64,000 bases of DNA, taken from Deinandra increscens subsp. villosa. Taxonomy: Eukaryota; Streptophyta; Magnoliopsida; Asterales; Asteraceae. The DNA is taken from assembly GCA_039602395.1 (NCBI GenBank), contig JBCNJP010000019.1, forward strand, positions 6,030,997 to 6,094,996, read 5' to 3'. The notes beneath the pieces are model-generated. The model made no database searches, was not told the origin of the DNA, and worked only from the letters and a program-made list of their open reading frames with translations. Shown here one piece after another: positions 9,542 through 22,512 of this stretch. How positions within the stretch are numbered: position 1 is the stretch's first letter; every line of letters starts with the position of its first letter. Made by a program: the position numbers and the translations under genes.

Positions 9542-12500
9542 CTAGGTTTCATTTGGTTGCAATGGTAGGCCACTGAATGATGAAATACTCTTTATTGTTT
9601 CCCCTTCCATCTCAACAAGTCCTTTGCAAAACGTCTCAACATCTGGAGCTTCTTCCTTCAGCAGCAGTCTCATCTCCTTCCACTCGTACTCACGTGACCC
9701 GTCATCCATCATGGGTCCCACAACCTTCCCCAGCAAATCAAGTCCTTTTCGATCTATAGAGAGCACCAGTGCGTCCTATACAAGGGCACAAGATATAAGG
9801 AACCAAAGAAACAGACATTTCTTTATAAAGGTGACAAAAAAAATCTTTTCATTTTTTGCAGGGGAGGCGGATTCTGAAAGGAGCCATTTTAAGACAGGTC
9901 TTTTGTAGTACATGACTACATGTCAAACAGATCTGAATCGGTGCCAACACTTTTGTTGTGTTTTCTTTTACATTTTTTAAAAAGAATTAATGTGTTAATT
10001 ATCATGAAAAATAATACTATTATAAATGATGATCTAAATTAAGAGGTATTCAGGAAAAAATAGACTTTCAACATATTTGGTCATTTTGACCCGCTCCTGT
10101 TATGAGCTAATCTTTTTGTTTCATCCATTTGACGTGTGATAAAACACAACCCAAATCCATCTATTTTACTCAAAATTTGAGCAGTTGTTACTAAAAAGTC
10201 ATAAAGTGACAGATCACTATTTGTTGAATTAATCTTATAATTATTTAATAGTTAGCGGTCAATTAGTAAAGTTTTATTAAAGCATTCACAGCCCGTTCTC
10301 CATCTCAATAATTTAACTAAAAAAACACTACTTTCTAAACTTATGTATCATTTTCTAAAAATCTATCACATCCCATTCTCCATATCTATCTCTATTCAAT
10401 TAAATAATATTTCTTTATTCCATTTTTTTTTATTTTTTCTCTTTCTTCCCCACACAAAAATTATAAAATAACAGATATGGAGAATGAATAATGCAACATG
10501 AAATTTGGAGAATGAGTTGGTTTTCTCTAAATATATGGAGATGTGATATAGGGATGGAGAATGGGTTGGAGTAGGTTTTTAAGTGATTTCTTCGAAATTT
10601 AAAGATGGAGAATGGGATGTGAATGCTCTTAGGTAGGATTATTTTGGATTATTTAGTTTCCAAAATTAGATAGGTTACTTGTAAGGGTTGATTTAGTATA
10701 AAAAGGGGTTCAGGGGTCATTGTAATTGTCCTGGTTTATTAAATTGAAGTGTGTTGCTTATCTGTTATTGGTTATTGCTTGATATCCAACACTATTTACT
10801 CCACTATAGAGATTGAGTTTTATACCTTCACGTTCTTATTCAAGTATGTGGCACAGAAAATCATCAGGGCTCGCCGCCTCTCGTCACTTTTATTAATCCC
10901 ATCAATCAAGCTTGCAGAAAAAAGTGCTACACGACCAAATACCAAAAGTAACATGAACATAAACTTAACTATATTGTCCATAGACCAAAATGATGGTTTT
11001 TGTTGAGGAAACCAGTTACCACTCATGTTAAATGACACAACTTGCTAAATTGTTCAACAAAAAGAAAACAGTTTCTGCAAGTTCTTTTGTGGAAAGATAC
11101 TTACACAAGGAGTCGGCCTTTGATTCTTCGATATCCTTCAAATCCACTTCATGAGCGTTTTCCTTGCCTTCTATGTAAGTGATTGAACTGCATGGTAAAC
11201 ACTTCGTGTCAGATGTAAGCTCGTATTAGCAATATATGTATGTGTGTAGACACCTATCACTTGCAAATTGCAATGATGGAGCCACATGTAATGCTCAACA
11301 AAAAGTTCTAGGGTTTAAGGTAGTAATCCAATTATGCTTGATTTTGATTATTGATTTGATATCAATTGTGAGAGTTGGTTAGCTTGCTGACAGTAGACTG
11401 TGGGAGTGTTGGCCTATATCCAGAACATAGACCATTATCTTGTTTTAATTGTCTATTCGATTTACGGCTCGGTTTCATTCTATATCCCAGCTGTGTCTTA
11501 TCAATTTACCATCCATTTGTATGAAAATGTCACAAGCCTTGTTTATTATCTTTTATGTTACCATGATTCAACAAATAGAATCCAACAAACTATAGGAAGA
11601 TCTAATATTTATGCTCACATATTGTAATTATTAATCTATCAATAAAATATTTGTAAAGGCATATTCCTACCTTGGATTAAACTTATAAACCCTGTATTCT
11701 TGACCTTCATTCAATAGCTCTTGGAGATTTTCAGCACGAGATGTAGATCTGAAATCAGATGAACTTAATACACCAGTAACTGAATAACTGAATGCCTTTA
11801 ATGCCTCCCCTTCTGATATTAATGTATCTCGAAGGCTTTCTGCAGCCGATTTTACCTGGCAAGATTCCACAAATAAGAAGCATACAACTGTTAACAAAAA
11901 GAATATCTACAACTTTTTACTAACTAATATGTGTTTCCATTCTGTAAAGATAAAGTGTTAGCAGAAGTGTGAAATGATACCAATGAGGATATTCAAATGA
12001 AAGCTAGGGGAAGATGAGCTCATATAATAACGGTTATGGTTTGCCATTAGTCTAGTTCTTTGGTGAAATAGTCGGTATGAAATGATACAAGGCACAAAAA
12101 AATACCAATATAGATAAAATCCCAGCCAAAAGCTGGAGCAAATATAGTTGCAATAACATATTTTGCTGCAATAATGTTGATTGTATAATATTGACAATAC
12201 AGTGTCGACCATAGTCTCTTAACAGTAACTAATTAAAAACCAGTTTCATTACAGAGGCGTGAAAACTGATAAATAGACCACTTATGTTCAGCTACTTCCT
12301 AAAATGTACCTTTTTGTCACCAAGTGGCACAAGCTCACCAACAAGAGCAATCCGATTAGGAGGCTGTAATAATAAGAGATTCCTGGTGTTATTATAACAT
12401 TATCAAGATAATGCAGCATAGTATTTAACACTCCTATTTAAATTTTAGATTGCAAAGCATGTGTTACATTCGTAAAATGTTCTTTTTTCCCATCTTATTC

Positions 12501-14016
12501 TTTCTTTTAATTCCTTTGGAGAACATGCAGTCATGCACACACACACTGTCTCTGTGTGTGCGTGTAGAGAGAGCGAGAGAGGGTTTGTGTGTTTGTGTGT
12601 ATGTGACAAGTAAAAGAAAGTTAACTGGCCCACCTTCTTTAATGATTGAAGCAAATTTGCAAGCGAGCCTGGTAACGGACTTGTGATGGCCAATGAACCA
12701 CGTTCATCTATAACTGCATTCTTTTTTAAGCAAAATGCCCAAATCAACATACTAGATAGCTACATTTTAGTTTCTAGTACAAACGTAAAGTAATGAGCAT
12801 GTATTTTAGTATGTCATAATTCAGACCATGTATTTATATAGCAAAAACTATAAAAAAGAAACCGGTGCTAGTCAACTTGTAGCTCTACTTATCTCATTCA
12901 AACACGTTATAAGGAACTAACTTTAAGAAAGAAGTAAGGTGAGAAGCAGATAGAAGTTTTTCAAAACTAGAACTTGACTCTAAAATAATCCCTTATTTAA
13001 AGCTTTCATTTGCCATATATAACTACATATATAAGGATGAGCTATACCCCTATAACTATTTCAAGCCACAATCGACCTTCACTTCTTCATGAAGATACCA
13101 AGTCTGCTGAATATCTAGCACAGTTACACAAGTGACAAGCAGGTGGACTTAAAGAACCCTTACCACATCATTTTATTCTTCGTGTTTTACAAAGAAAAAA
13201 TTGTGCTATTTTCCACTTGAAAGGCAATATGCAAACAAGAGGGTTTTGCTGAATTTTCATATCATTCAATTGCCATAACGCCTAGCAGATTGGTTGGTTA
13301 AGCACTTTCAGATAAAATATAATATGGAATTATGGATATGGAAGAAAGAATGTGTGTGTTTGTTTCAAAAGTCACAACAGCAAACTGCAAATCATATTGT
13401 GATTTACAGAATAAGTTCTCAACTTCTCATACACATAAAGTACATTCTCACATGCAAAGCTTCAATTAAACTGATATCCCTCTTCTCAATAAAATTACGA
13501 ACAGGAAATTATGAAGCTTCTTAGACAGAGGCATCAAGAATGATCAAGAATACATAATAAACCCAAAAGGTACAGCCAATTTTATCAAAAATTAATCATA
13601 CCACATTATGCAAGTCATCATCAGGTACCCAAATGTAAGGCCTCCCCTTCTTCACAAAGTATTTAACTTTTGAACTGTAAATTTCCTCCTTGCTGAAAAA
13701 GAAACACACACACGCACGCACACAGAGCCGTAAACATTGATTAAGACACGGAAACGAGTTCATAAACAACCAGACGAGCCTTATACGATTGTATGACCAA
13801 AAAACCTCCTACTAATCAACGCAAAAAAAGATTGGTACCTTCCTTTGGCATCAGCCTTAACTGTATTGAGATTGCCTTGCCAATTTGAAGCCAATATGTT
13901 CTGTCATAATACGAAGATCAGTCACACAGATGTGGTATATATTAATAGAGCGAAATCGTAATCTATACCTTGCACTTTTGGGCGAATGTCAAGACGGTGG
14001 TTCTGCTCCCCTTCAT
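9542..14016 (-). CDS. Nine-exon gene, putative FMN-binding split-barrel / HugZ-like (DUF2470-type) protein
   Basis: Exons (minus strand): 14016-13969, 13900-13839, 13692-13602, 12720-12634, 12363-12310, 11855-11671, 11187-11107, 10910-10826 and 9775-9542. All nine join in frame with GT donors and AG acceptors, giving 308 residues. The N-terminal half (GNLNTVKA, KVKYFVKKGRPYIWVPDDD, IDERGSLAITSPLPG, RIALVGELVPL) has the strand pattern of PNPOx-like split barrels. The C-terminal part (INKSDERRRALMIF, DALVLSIDRKGLDLLGKV) resembles the DUF2470/HugZ tail of plant heme- or GluTR-binding proteins. The assignment is by pattern memory only. Catalysis need not follow, since several relatives are regulatory. 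The start is the first ATG after two in-frame stops. No clear transit peptide is visible, so an extra upstream exon is possible. The acceptor before 12720 has a weak pyrimidine tract. The gene is convergent with the kinase-lectin gene, 429 bp apart. Confidence 0.8.
10280..10628. mobile_element. Tourist-like MITE in the last intron of the FMN-type gene
   Basis: Left end AAGCATTCACAG..TTCTCCATCT and inverted right end GAGCATTCACAT..TTCTCCATCT match over about 27 bp. TTA flanks both ends (10277-10279 and 10629-10631). The 349 bp has no coding capacity. It enlarges the final intron to about 1.05 kb. Confidence 0.82.
12531..12604. repeat. CA/TG/GA microsatellite with hairpin potential (intronic)
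   Basis: ATGCACACACACA is followed by TGTGTGTGCGTG, then a GA run and a TGTG run. The first two blocks can pair as a short hairpin. It lies in the intron between exons 12720-12634 and 12363-12310. Confidence 0.7.
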
Positions 14017-14458
14017 TATATGTAGAAGCAAGTGACGCACACCAACTGTTTGTTGTAATTACTACTCGCAGAAACAAGTAACCGAAGCGTATCTAGCAAA
14101 CAACCCAAAATACGATCGGCTTGGGCCTTCGGTGGAAATCAAAGTGATTCACAAGTGGCCTCCAACTTAAAAAAAAAGATTATGGTGTCTCTTTCCTAGC
14201 AGTGATGATATGCCCTCTAAATTTAATTGTATAAACGTGAAAAAAAATTAACAGACTTTATTAACAGAAGCTAGACGGAAAGACGAAATCCGCGGTTTAT
14301 AAAAAGTTTGAGACTAAACCCGTAATAGATGAAAACTATGGACTATATGTGAAATTCGTAAAACCACAGGGACTAAATACGTAATTTACTCAACTTATTA
14401 TAAACTTGTTTTAGCAATAAGCCTCTAAATAAACTTAAATAAAAACAAAAAAAGAAAT

Positions 14459-14463
14459 TGACG

Positions 14464-14534
<71 letters not shown>

Positions 14535-14538
14535 CGTC
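14459..14538 (-). tRNA. trnL-UAG: tRNA-Leu(UAG)
   Basis: Read on the minus strand it gives a complete 80-nt cloverleaf. The acceptor stem GACGGTT pairs with AGCCGTC, with discriminator A. The box A region is TGGCCGAGTGGTCTAAGGCG. The anticodon arm CCAGA-TTTAGGC-TCTGG has anticodon UAG, reading CUA Leu codons. A variable arm and the T arm GTGGGTTCAAATCCCAC follow. No intron and no encoded CCA are present. A T run just beyond the 3' end (complement of the A-rich 14440-14455) is a plausible Pol III terminator. Confidence 0.95.
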
Positions 14539-16164
14539 TTCGTGTTATCTTCGCGCTCACTCGGTAATCCACCTGAAATATTTAACAAATTTGAGTTTTT
14601 TTTTTCTTCTGAAGCGTGCAAGTGAATGATTCCCAGGTAAATCTTTATAATTCGATTTTAGTTCATCTGTGTGTTTCCCATTGGATTTTCTCGAGTTACG
14701 ATTGATTTTGGGATTCAGAATTAGGGTTTTCTTACTGAAATTAGTATTGACAATTCCTCAATCCTCATCGCTGTCATCTTTGATTCGTTTCAGGAAGACC
14801 GAAGTTTCAAGCACAAACTCCTCCAAACCCTAAATTCAAAAACTTCAATTTTACTCAGAAATTTCAAACCCTAGTCAAACAATTTTCAAGCAAATTAGAA
14901 GGTTAGTGCATATGAGCCCTGTTTGTAAGTCGATCTTCGTTTTTTGGGTTTTCTTTCACAATGATAGATAGCAGAAACACAGTGGCGTATAAGTTCTTCC
15001 AAAATTGGAATTTTTAAAGTTTCTATTATGCCCCACCCTTATATCTAAGAAATCGGACTTAGGACTTTGCTTGTTTGAGGACGACTCTCAACATGAATGT
15101 CAAAAGTCTCTAGTATGAAAATCTTCTGATTAAGCTACCTTTTAATGTTTATTTAATATGTGATGCGAGAAGATTTTGTTTGGGAAATCATCAAAATGAT
15201 CATATTTATTTTGAGTTATTATAAAATGATCATTGATTGGTGGCTAGAGGCTTGTCTACAAGTTAAGACAACACTATCCTACATATTAACGACTAAAGAT
15301 TGTCATTTGCCTTAGACTGGCCACTATGTATACCACTAATGGCCATGAAGTTGCCTGCAGGCTAAGTCTTAACCACCACAATCACAACTTACAAATGATT
15401 ATTTTGCCGGTCAATGGGTGCCTCTTTAGTCAGCAAACTTATCATCTTTTTATTGATCAACATTCGTTACGATTATAATTGAGCAAACAAAAAGTTATGG
15501 GTTATTTTGTAAAAAGAGTTGGATAAAATTAAAAGGAAGTGATTGGTGATTTTCTCTTTTGTTTGCTTAGCAAGATACTAAGGTTTCCTGTTAAACAATT
15601 ACATCTTTATTTATGCGAGTGTTTAGGGCGGCTTATTCGTTTGAATAACTTATAATCTGTTTGATAAGTTTATAATTATCTGAGTAAGTTGTAATTTATT
15701 AGGTAAACTTGTTCTTATGGCTATCTGAGTAAATTGTAATTTATTGGGTAAACTTATTTCAAATTATTTATGAGTATTTTTATGTTGTTATTTTTTAGAT
15801 TTTGGATTATCTATCCATATTATATTTACACATAAAATGATGAAATTGTCTTTTCATATTAAGAATATAAAATTATTTTTTATAAATTTAACTGTCTTAA
15901 TTGTTTTTAAATAAAAAATAATAGAATAATAAAAATTCAATTATGTAACAATCCATTTAATGTATAATTAAATTATAAAAAATTATTATAAACTTTTATT
16001 AAACATTAAGTCTTTATCCACTTCACCAATTATTTCTGATAGACTTTTGTTGATAAAAATTTGAGTTACTTCACCAACAACAAAACGAAAGTCCCTGTGA
16101 CTGACACTGACCGCCGTTACAAGGAAAACGCAATCTCAAGTTTAATCGCTGAGTTCGAAGAAAA
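14539..16164 (+). other. Region upstream of GGB with possible untranslated exons
   Basis: There are plausible splice signals without a long frame: TTCCCAG|GTAAAT near 14635-14636, an acceptor CGTTTCAG ending at 14793, and TTAGAAG|GTTAGTG near 14902. The interval has leader-like sequence with repeated AAACCCTA. Downstream, 15600-16020 is AT-rich and repeats TATCTGAGTAA(A/G)TTGTAATT. This may be the GGB leader or a separate noncoding transcript. Confidence 0.35.
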
Positions 16165-19100
16165 ATGGCGGACGATGGCGATTTGCTGTGTAGATCTCCT
16201 GCCGATAGAGGATCAGAAGATCAATCGTTCGACAGGGAACGACATATAAGATACCTGGAGATGAATTACCAGATTTTGCCATCACCGTATGAAGGCCAAG
16301 AGATCAATCATCTTACTCTCGCCTACTTCATCATCTCTGGACTTAACATCCTCCATGCACTCGATCGTGTGAGATTTCGCCTCCTAATAGTTACTTAGAT
16401 GTTTGTAATTTATCGCCTCCTAACGGCAGCGATAATATGTGATTTAAGATCTGATTTGTTCAATTATGGTGATTTACTCGATTATCGAATGCTCCTCAGT
16501 AGCAATTGATATTGAAATTGCTTGAATTCGATGAACAATAGGATTTCAATGAATCATAATTCATATAACACAAAATTGCAGATAACTGGGACTCTATATC
16601 TGTGAATGGTGGACTTTGTTTGACATTGTTGTGCTTCTAGAACGATTCTGAAAAGGATTGTTACAAAATTTAAAACCCTTGGTTACTATATATACTTGGA
16701 AAGTAGTATATGTACGATATCATTAATGTTTGTTGAAGCCTTAACACATAATATAAGCCTATGTAATTGGATCTGATGAGCTCCATTGGATATCATCAAA
16801 TTGAAGATGTGAAAGTTTAGTTAACTTATGTAGGATACTAGTTTTGCAGCCTTGCAGGGTAATTTGACTCTACAAATGTATTAATATGATATTTCAATGA
16901 TTATTTAGATTGATAGGGAAGCTGTTATCAATTGGGTTTTGTCATTGCAAGCTCATCCTAAGAATGAAGCAGAACTAAACAGTGGTATGAATTGTGAATT
17001 TGCCATTTTAGAAGTTTATGATGTTCCTCCCCTAGTTCATGAGTACGATTTAGAAATCACTAAACCTACTTGTGGATTGTTTACTGCAGGACAGTTCTAT
17101 GGATTTCATGGTTCTAAAAGTTCTCAGTTTCATTCTGTTGATAATGGGGTATGATATCAGGTTTTTAATGTGTGGTCTATTTGGGAACTTACCTGTTAAA
17201 CAAGTGTCAAGTTTTCTTCTTTTTGTTGCTCTGGTATATTTCTCTTAATCTTGTATCTGCTTACAGGTTTCGGTCCCAAACAACAGTCACTTGGCAAGCA
17301 CATACTGTGCATTAGCCATATTGAAGACAGTTGACTATGACCTTTCACTTATTGACTCTAGTTCAATTTCAAAGTCTATGAAACATCTTCAACAATCTGA
17401 TGGGAGGTATTTACCATTCTATTTCAATCTCGCTTAGCGAAATTTATAATCATAACTCAACCAAATGGGTTTTCAAGTAGAATTATTAACCAAAGGAATT
17501 CGTCATTTTATCATGTTCCATGCTTCCAATAGTTCAAGTTCACTCCTCTTTATGAAAGTTGGAAGGCTAAAAAGGAAGAGCTCCACAATTATACTGGCCT
17601 GTAATTTTTCTTAACTTTTTTACCGACAAACTAGATTCAGAATTTCAGACCCTTCATTATCTTTCCAAATTAAGAATTAGCTATTGTTAGGAAAGTTTTT
17701 TTCTGCAGTAACTAGGTGATATTAAGCAGCTGACTACCATACGTCAATAACACTGCATTTCATTACGCAAGGTTCAACTTTTTCATAAAATCTGCATACA
17801 CAGGCCTCAAATGCAGACCCTTTATTAAAATGAGGTTTTTGGAGATTTAAGTCATGTCCATGTCAGTTAATTTATATGGCTGCCAAGAATTACTAAATTA
17901 ACTAACGAAAACTGAACCCCTTCAAAAACTGACAGTCTGGGTTTTGATTACTGAATAACTGATCAGTACACTATAACAATGTCGTAGATTATCTTACCAA
18001 TACAATCAATTCTCTAATGTTGTTTATCATCTTTATTAAGAAGTAGAATTAACATGTTGAGGACTATGGGAACCAAATATCTATAGGGGCACGTTCATTT
18101 CAGAACCAATCATATGTATGGTGTATATAGTACATAGAAGATAATCAAAGTAGTGGGAGAGAGAAAGTGTGGTGGTTAAGGTAACCGTCTTGTGTATCAC
18201 ATTCAAAGAACTATGTACAAGTGCATTATATGGTTCTCACAGTAGTTCTGAAAATATTATTGGTTCTGAAAACAACTCCCCTTGAGTTGGCTTTCTGATA
18301 TGAAAGGTCTAAATCATCCACACATATTCACATGTGGGACCTAGTATAATCATTTGTAGGAGATGAAGAGGGATCACAAATTATGTGCAATTTGAAATTT
18401 CAAAACTATGTAAAACTGAATCGTGTAAAACCGAAGCTCCTAGAAACCAGACCCAATTTGGTTTTTAGGGGCCAAAAACTGAACCAACCCATATTCACCC
18501 GTGCTAGCCAATGCATTCATGTCATATATTTAATAGCTTTTGCTTACTTCATTTGCTTTGCCTTTGTATGATGTTCCTGCAATGATATCTATTTATTATT
18601 CTTGTTCTCTAATTCTTTTTTTGCATCAGTTTCATGCCCATTCATACGGGGGCGGAGACGGATTTACGGTTTGTATATTGTGCTGGTACGAATCCATGAT
18701 TCTTTAAGCTACTTGTCTAAATCTAGTTCTCTCTAGATCGAATTTCATTGTAGCCTCTTGGAATTTGTAGCCGTTATTTCTTCACTGTTGGATAATTGGA
18801 GTGGCGTTGATAAAGAAAAGGCCAAGAATTACATATTGAGTTGTCAGGTATATTTTCACCTCTCAAGTACCCAACCCCCAGATGTTCTTTCAGAAAAACT
18901 GAACTAAAAATAGTTCTTTATTTCCCATATTTCCTTCCCTTCAGGTTCTTAGTCGAAAGTTCTAAACTAGTGTGGCGCTTGAAGTTTTTTTTATTATTAT
19001 TTAAACATTAACAAGGGAAGGGATTTTTCTTTTCTTTTTGGATACTATATGGTAAATGGGTCGATTTGGTTGTATTATATATATACTATGAGTCGAATGG

Positions 19101-21245
19101 GTAATTTTCTTTCTGCTAATTTGTTGTGATATACTGATGTTTGGAGAGACAGTAGTGCAACACAAAGATAAAGTAAAGCAAACAACACCAGAACGCAATG
19201 CATTGTTAGCAGTTAGTACAAGTCTGTGTTTTCACCTGCTTAAACCCCCCTAAATAAGTTAAAAAAAGGTTTTGATGATCATTATGATAATATAGTTTTT
19301 ATAGTCTCATTAAATATGTAAATTGCTGTAAGAAAAAAAAAGAACACAAAGTGTTAATGGGTCGGTCTAACCTGCCCTGACCCGTTTGGACTGGTATAGA
19401 GCTCGCTTTCAGCCATTACCGGACCCGACCATTTTGTCGCATCTAGTGAGGTTATTGGGTTGAAGGATTTCGGGTTGGCGCCTTGGTGGGTTGGATTTGT
19501 GAATCCGAACATGACCCATATATTTATTTTGTCAAAGACATTAACCCTAACCTAGACCCGGTTTAATTTTGTCGTGTTCAGGTCGACACGTTTAATGTTC
19601 ATTCAATGAACATGAGTACTACCTCGTGGTTTAGGAACATTTTAAACAACCAATGACTCCCGTTCAAATAATCTTTTTTTGTAATTAGTGTCTTCTCGTT
19701 ATTTTTGTCTTTTAGCTTCTATTCTCAGTTAACAAGCTGGTGTTCATATATTTAGCTTGAAATTAGAGGAACTGAAAGGAAAGATTGGTAAAGAGTTCAA
19801 GAGTGAAATTACCGTCGCATTTAGAAATGGATGGTTTGAGGAAAAATTTAAAAAACTTCAAATGTTAAAAAGTTTTCAAATAACCTTCTATGAACTCTAA
19901 ATAGGAACCTTTTTCAAAAGTCTTAAATGGTTTAACAGGTCAACCCGTTTACCAAAGGGGTCAACGATGGCTGACCCGTTTAATAAACCAAATATATAAC
20001 CCCACCCACAACTCGATTATTTGTGTGTCGTCTTTGTGTTTCATTTCAGGCTGTATCAAGAATTACCACCCCTAGTGCTAGATATTGAAATGGTTCCCCT
20101 TTTTTGTTACCAAAATCATTGTAGTTTTAATATTTCTTGCTTATAACATATGCATATGTCTTATATGGTAATATTTCCTTGCAGTCATATGATGGTGGCT
20201 TTGGACTAATTCCTGGTCAAGAATCTCATGGTGAGTTTTCTTGCCTTTTTGCGGGGTTTTTTTTTTAATGTTTGACTTGACACTATTGGTCAACAATATT
20301 ATTTTTTATACATTCAGCACCTTGTCAAATGAGTAATCAGTATTATTATTATGTAAACTGGCATTATATTTAGGACTTCTTTAATTTTTCAACTTTTAGA
20401 ACTAAATTTATTACTCATAAACCGTTCTTACTTTTAGAATCACAGGTGGTGCAACTTACTGTGCTGTAGCATCTCTTCGGTTGATGGGTTTCCTTGAAGA
20501 TGATCTAGTTTCTAAAGGCACATCCTCTTGCATCATAGATATCCCGTCGCTTCTAGATTGGTGTTTGCAGGTACGCTTCCCATTATATATAATTTTAAGT
20601 TACAGTATTAGTCATTTAACTGTCTTCGTCTTCCTCATGTTTCAGAGGCAAGCAGTTGATGGAGGTTTTCAAGGAAGGCCTAACAAAATTAGTGACACAT
20701 GCTATGCTTTTTGGTGAAGCTCATACTAACTTTAGATTTCTGTTCTTTAATCCTCATTTCTTTAGGATTCACTTGTTTTATATGCTAATTTTGTAGGATT
20801 GGTGGAGTGCTGAGGATTTTAGGTGCTAATAAGTTCTTGAGTGAAACAACGTTACGTGAGTTTTTGCTCACATGCCAGTCTGAGGTTAGCTGCTTCTATA
20901 TAGCACCTTGTAACATATGCCTTGACTGCTTTAGGAGCTTACGACTTTGTTTTTTGGTTGCCCGGGCGGAGACTTCTAGGGACATCACCTTTCTTGAAAT
21001 TTTTCCCACCCAAACACACTTAACTGTCAAGTTCTTAGACCATCTTTTTGAATGGTGTCACACCGTTGTGTATTTTGTTTAAAATAATATCTTTGCTTTT
21101 GTTTTTGTAGTATGGTGGTTTCAGCAAGTTCCCAAGACAACTGCCGGATCTTTATCATTCATATTACGGATTTACAGCATTCAGCATGTTACAAGAAACC
21201 GGTCTCAATCCTCTTAATATTGAATTGGGTATAAGTATCATCTAA
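16165..21245 (+). CDS. GGB: Protein geranylgeranyltransferase type I beta subunit
   Basis: Ten exons join in frame to 392 residues: 16165-16368, 16909-17148, 17267-17406, 18630-18685, 18771-18847, 20185-20230, 20446-20570, 20646-20713, 20797-20884 and 21111-21245. The product pairs with the shared alpha subunit and transfers geranylgeranyl to CaaX proteins ending in Leu, in the cytosol. Prenyltransferase repeats are visible: CGLFTAGQFYGF, QSYDGGFGLIPGQESHGGAT, VDGGFQGRPNK, SDTCYAFWIGG and YGGFSKFPRQLPDLYHSYYG. By alignment to known beta subunits the zinc ligands are D313, C315 (DTC) and H364 (YHSYY), all present. The start AAAATGGCG has good context. Length is slightly above the family norm because of a longer N-terminus. 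Introns 3 (1.2 kb) and 5 (1.3 kb) hold repeats. It appears intact. Confidence 0.93.
18084..18285. mobile_element. Possible small MITE in GGB intron 3
   Basis: Left AGGGGCACGTTCATTTCAGAACC and inverted right AAGGGGAGTTGTTTTCAGAACC form imperfect inverted ends about 200 bp apart. Further GGTTCTGAAA blocks lie inside. No target duplication was resolved. Confidence 0.4.
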
Positions 21246-22242
21246 TTCTACTCATCTGTTTGATCGTGTATCATTTATGATGTAATTTTCTTCCAATAAC
21301 TGACCAACCGTTGGTTTTTGCCTTTTTGATTATTTAAGCCTGGGAATTTCGGGTTTGTACCATATGCATGAAAAATTGTATTCTGTACTCCATTTGAAAA
21401 TTACAACTCAAAAGACAATGATTTGACAAGAGGAGGTCGTGTTTGGATGGTCAATTTGTACAGTGCTTGTAGCTTTAAGCTTTGTTTCATATCGTTTAAA
21501 ATTGTACCGGCAGGATTTTTCTTTTTGGCAAGTACATTTAATGGATCAATTATCACATGTTATTTTTTTATTTATTTGATTTTATGTTTTTAACTTGTAA
21601 TTTTTAGTTTTTAATGAGCTTGTCTTTGTTTACAAGTATCCTATGTTATATGGTCCTAACTCCTACGTTACATGACATCTATAATAAATATTTCTGTTAT
21701 CTTTCGTATCTAAAATTTGTGTACAAGAGTATCTTTGGTCTGGTAATAAATCTATGATTATATATTTATGCTTGTATATATATTTTGTAAATATATTTAT
21801 AATAAAAAAAATTAATTTTTTTAGTATGTAATACAGTTTAAGGATTTCCTATAACACTAAGATTGTCTGAAATGATGAGCACTCTTTCAACAAAGAGTCA
21901 TAGTCATCATAGTCATCAGCTACATCAGCTTTCTAACCATCCTTTCTACAAATAAGTTTTTACCTCAACGCAATCTTTCCTAAAACATCCGTTGTTTATC
22001 TATTTAATATTTTTGTTTGAGAGGAAAAAAAAGCTATGGATGCCGCACGCTGCCAAGGACAGAAGTCGACAGATGTTATAGACAACAACCAACAACACAA
22101 CACATCACCCATGGACACTCCACAAACACCCGCGTTGCTGGTAGTCTAATAATAATTAAAATAAATATAGAAACTGAACGTTATGACAACTTACAAGTAT
22201 ATGTTAATAACTAAGATTTTAAATGTTCATATAATCATTAAG

Positions 22243-22512
22243 CTAATCAGCAAAAGTGTATGATTAATCATAATCATATAAGTTTTCTTTTTAGTACTAG
22301 TACACCAAGCTTGAAAGGGGCAAATCGGCAAAAGTGTATGATTAATCAATAATCTTATAAGTTTTCTTGTTAACACATTAAGCTTGAAAGGGGGTAAGTT
22401 TGTAACACCATTATAAACCCGTGCTTTTTAAAACGGTTCACAAAACTAATAGCGCTACATGGTTATAAATTCGTACCTTTGAAAATGGTTCGTAAAACTA
22501 ATAGCGCTTTAG
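22243..22512. repeat. Two adjacent two-copy tandem duplications
   Basis: Unit A (about 77 bp, core CAAAAGTGTATGATTAATCA and AAGCTTGAAAGGGG) occurs at 22243-22320 and 22321-22396. Unit B (about 51 bp, core AAAACTAATAGCGCT) occurs at 22411-22462 and 22463-22512. The copies differ by scattered substitutions. Confidence 0.8.

Noticed and set aside
9292..9576. Plus-strand frame between the convergent genes
   Set aside because: Overlaps the last exon and 3' UTR of the minus-strand gene and has no recognisable motif.
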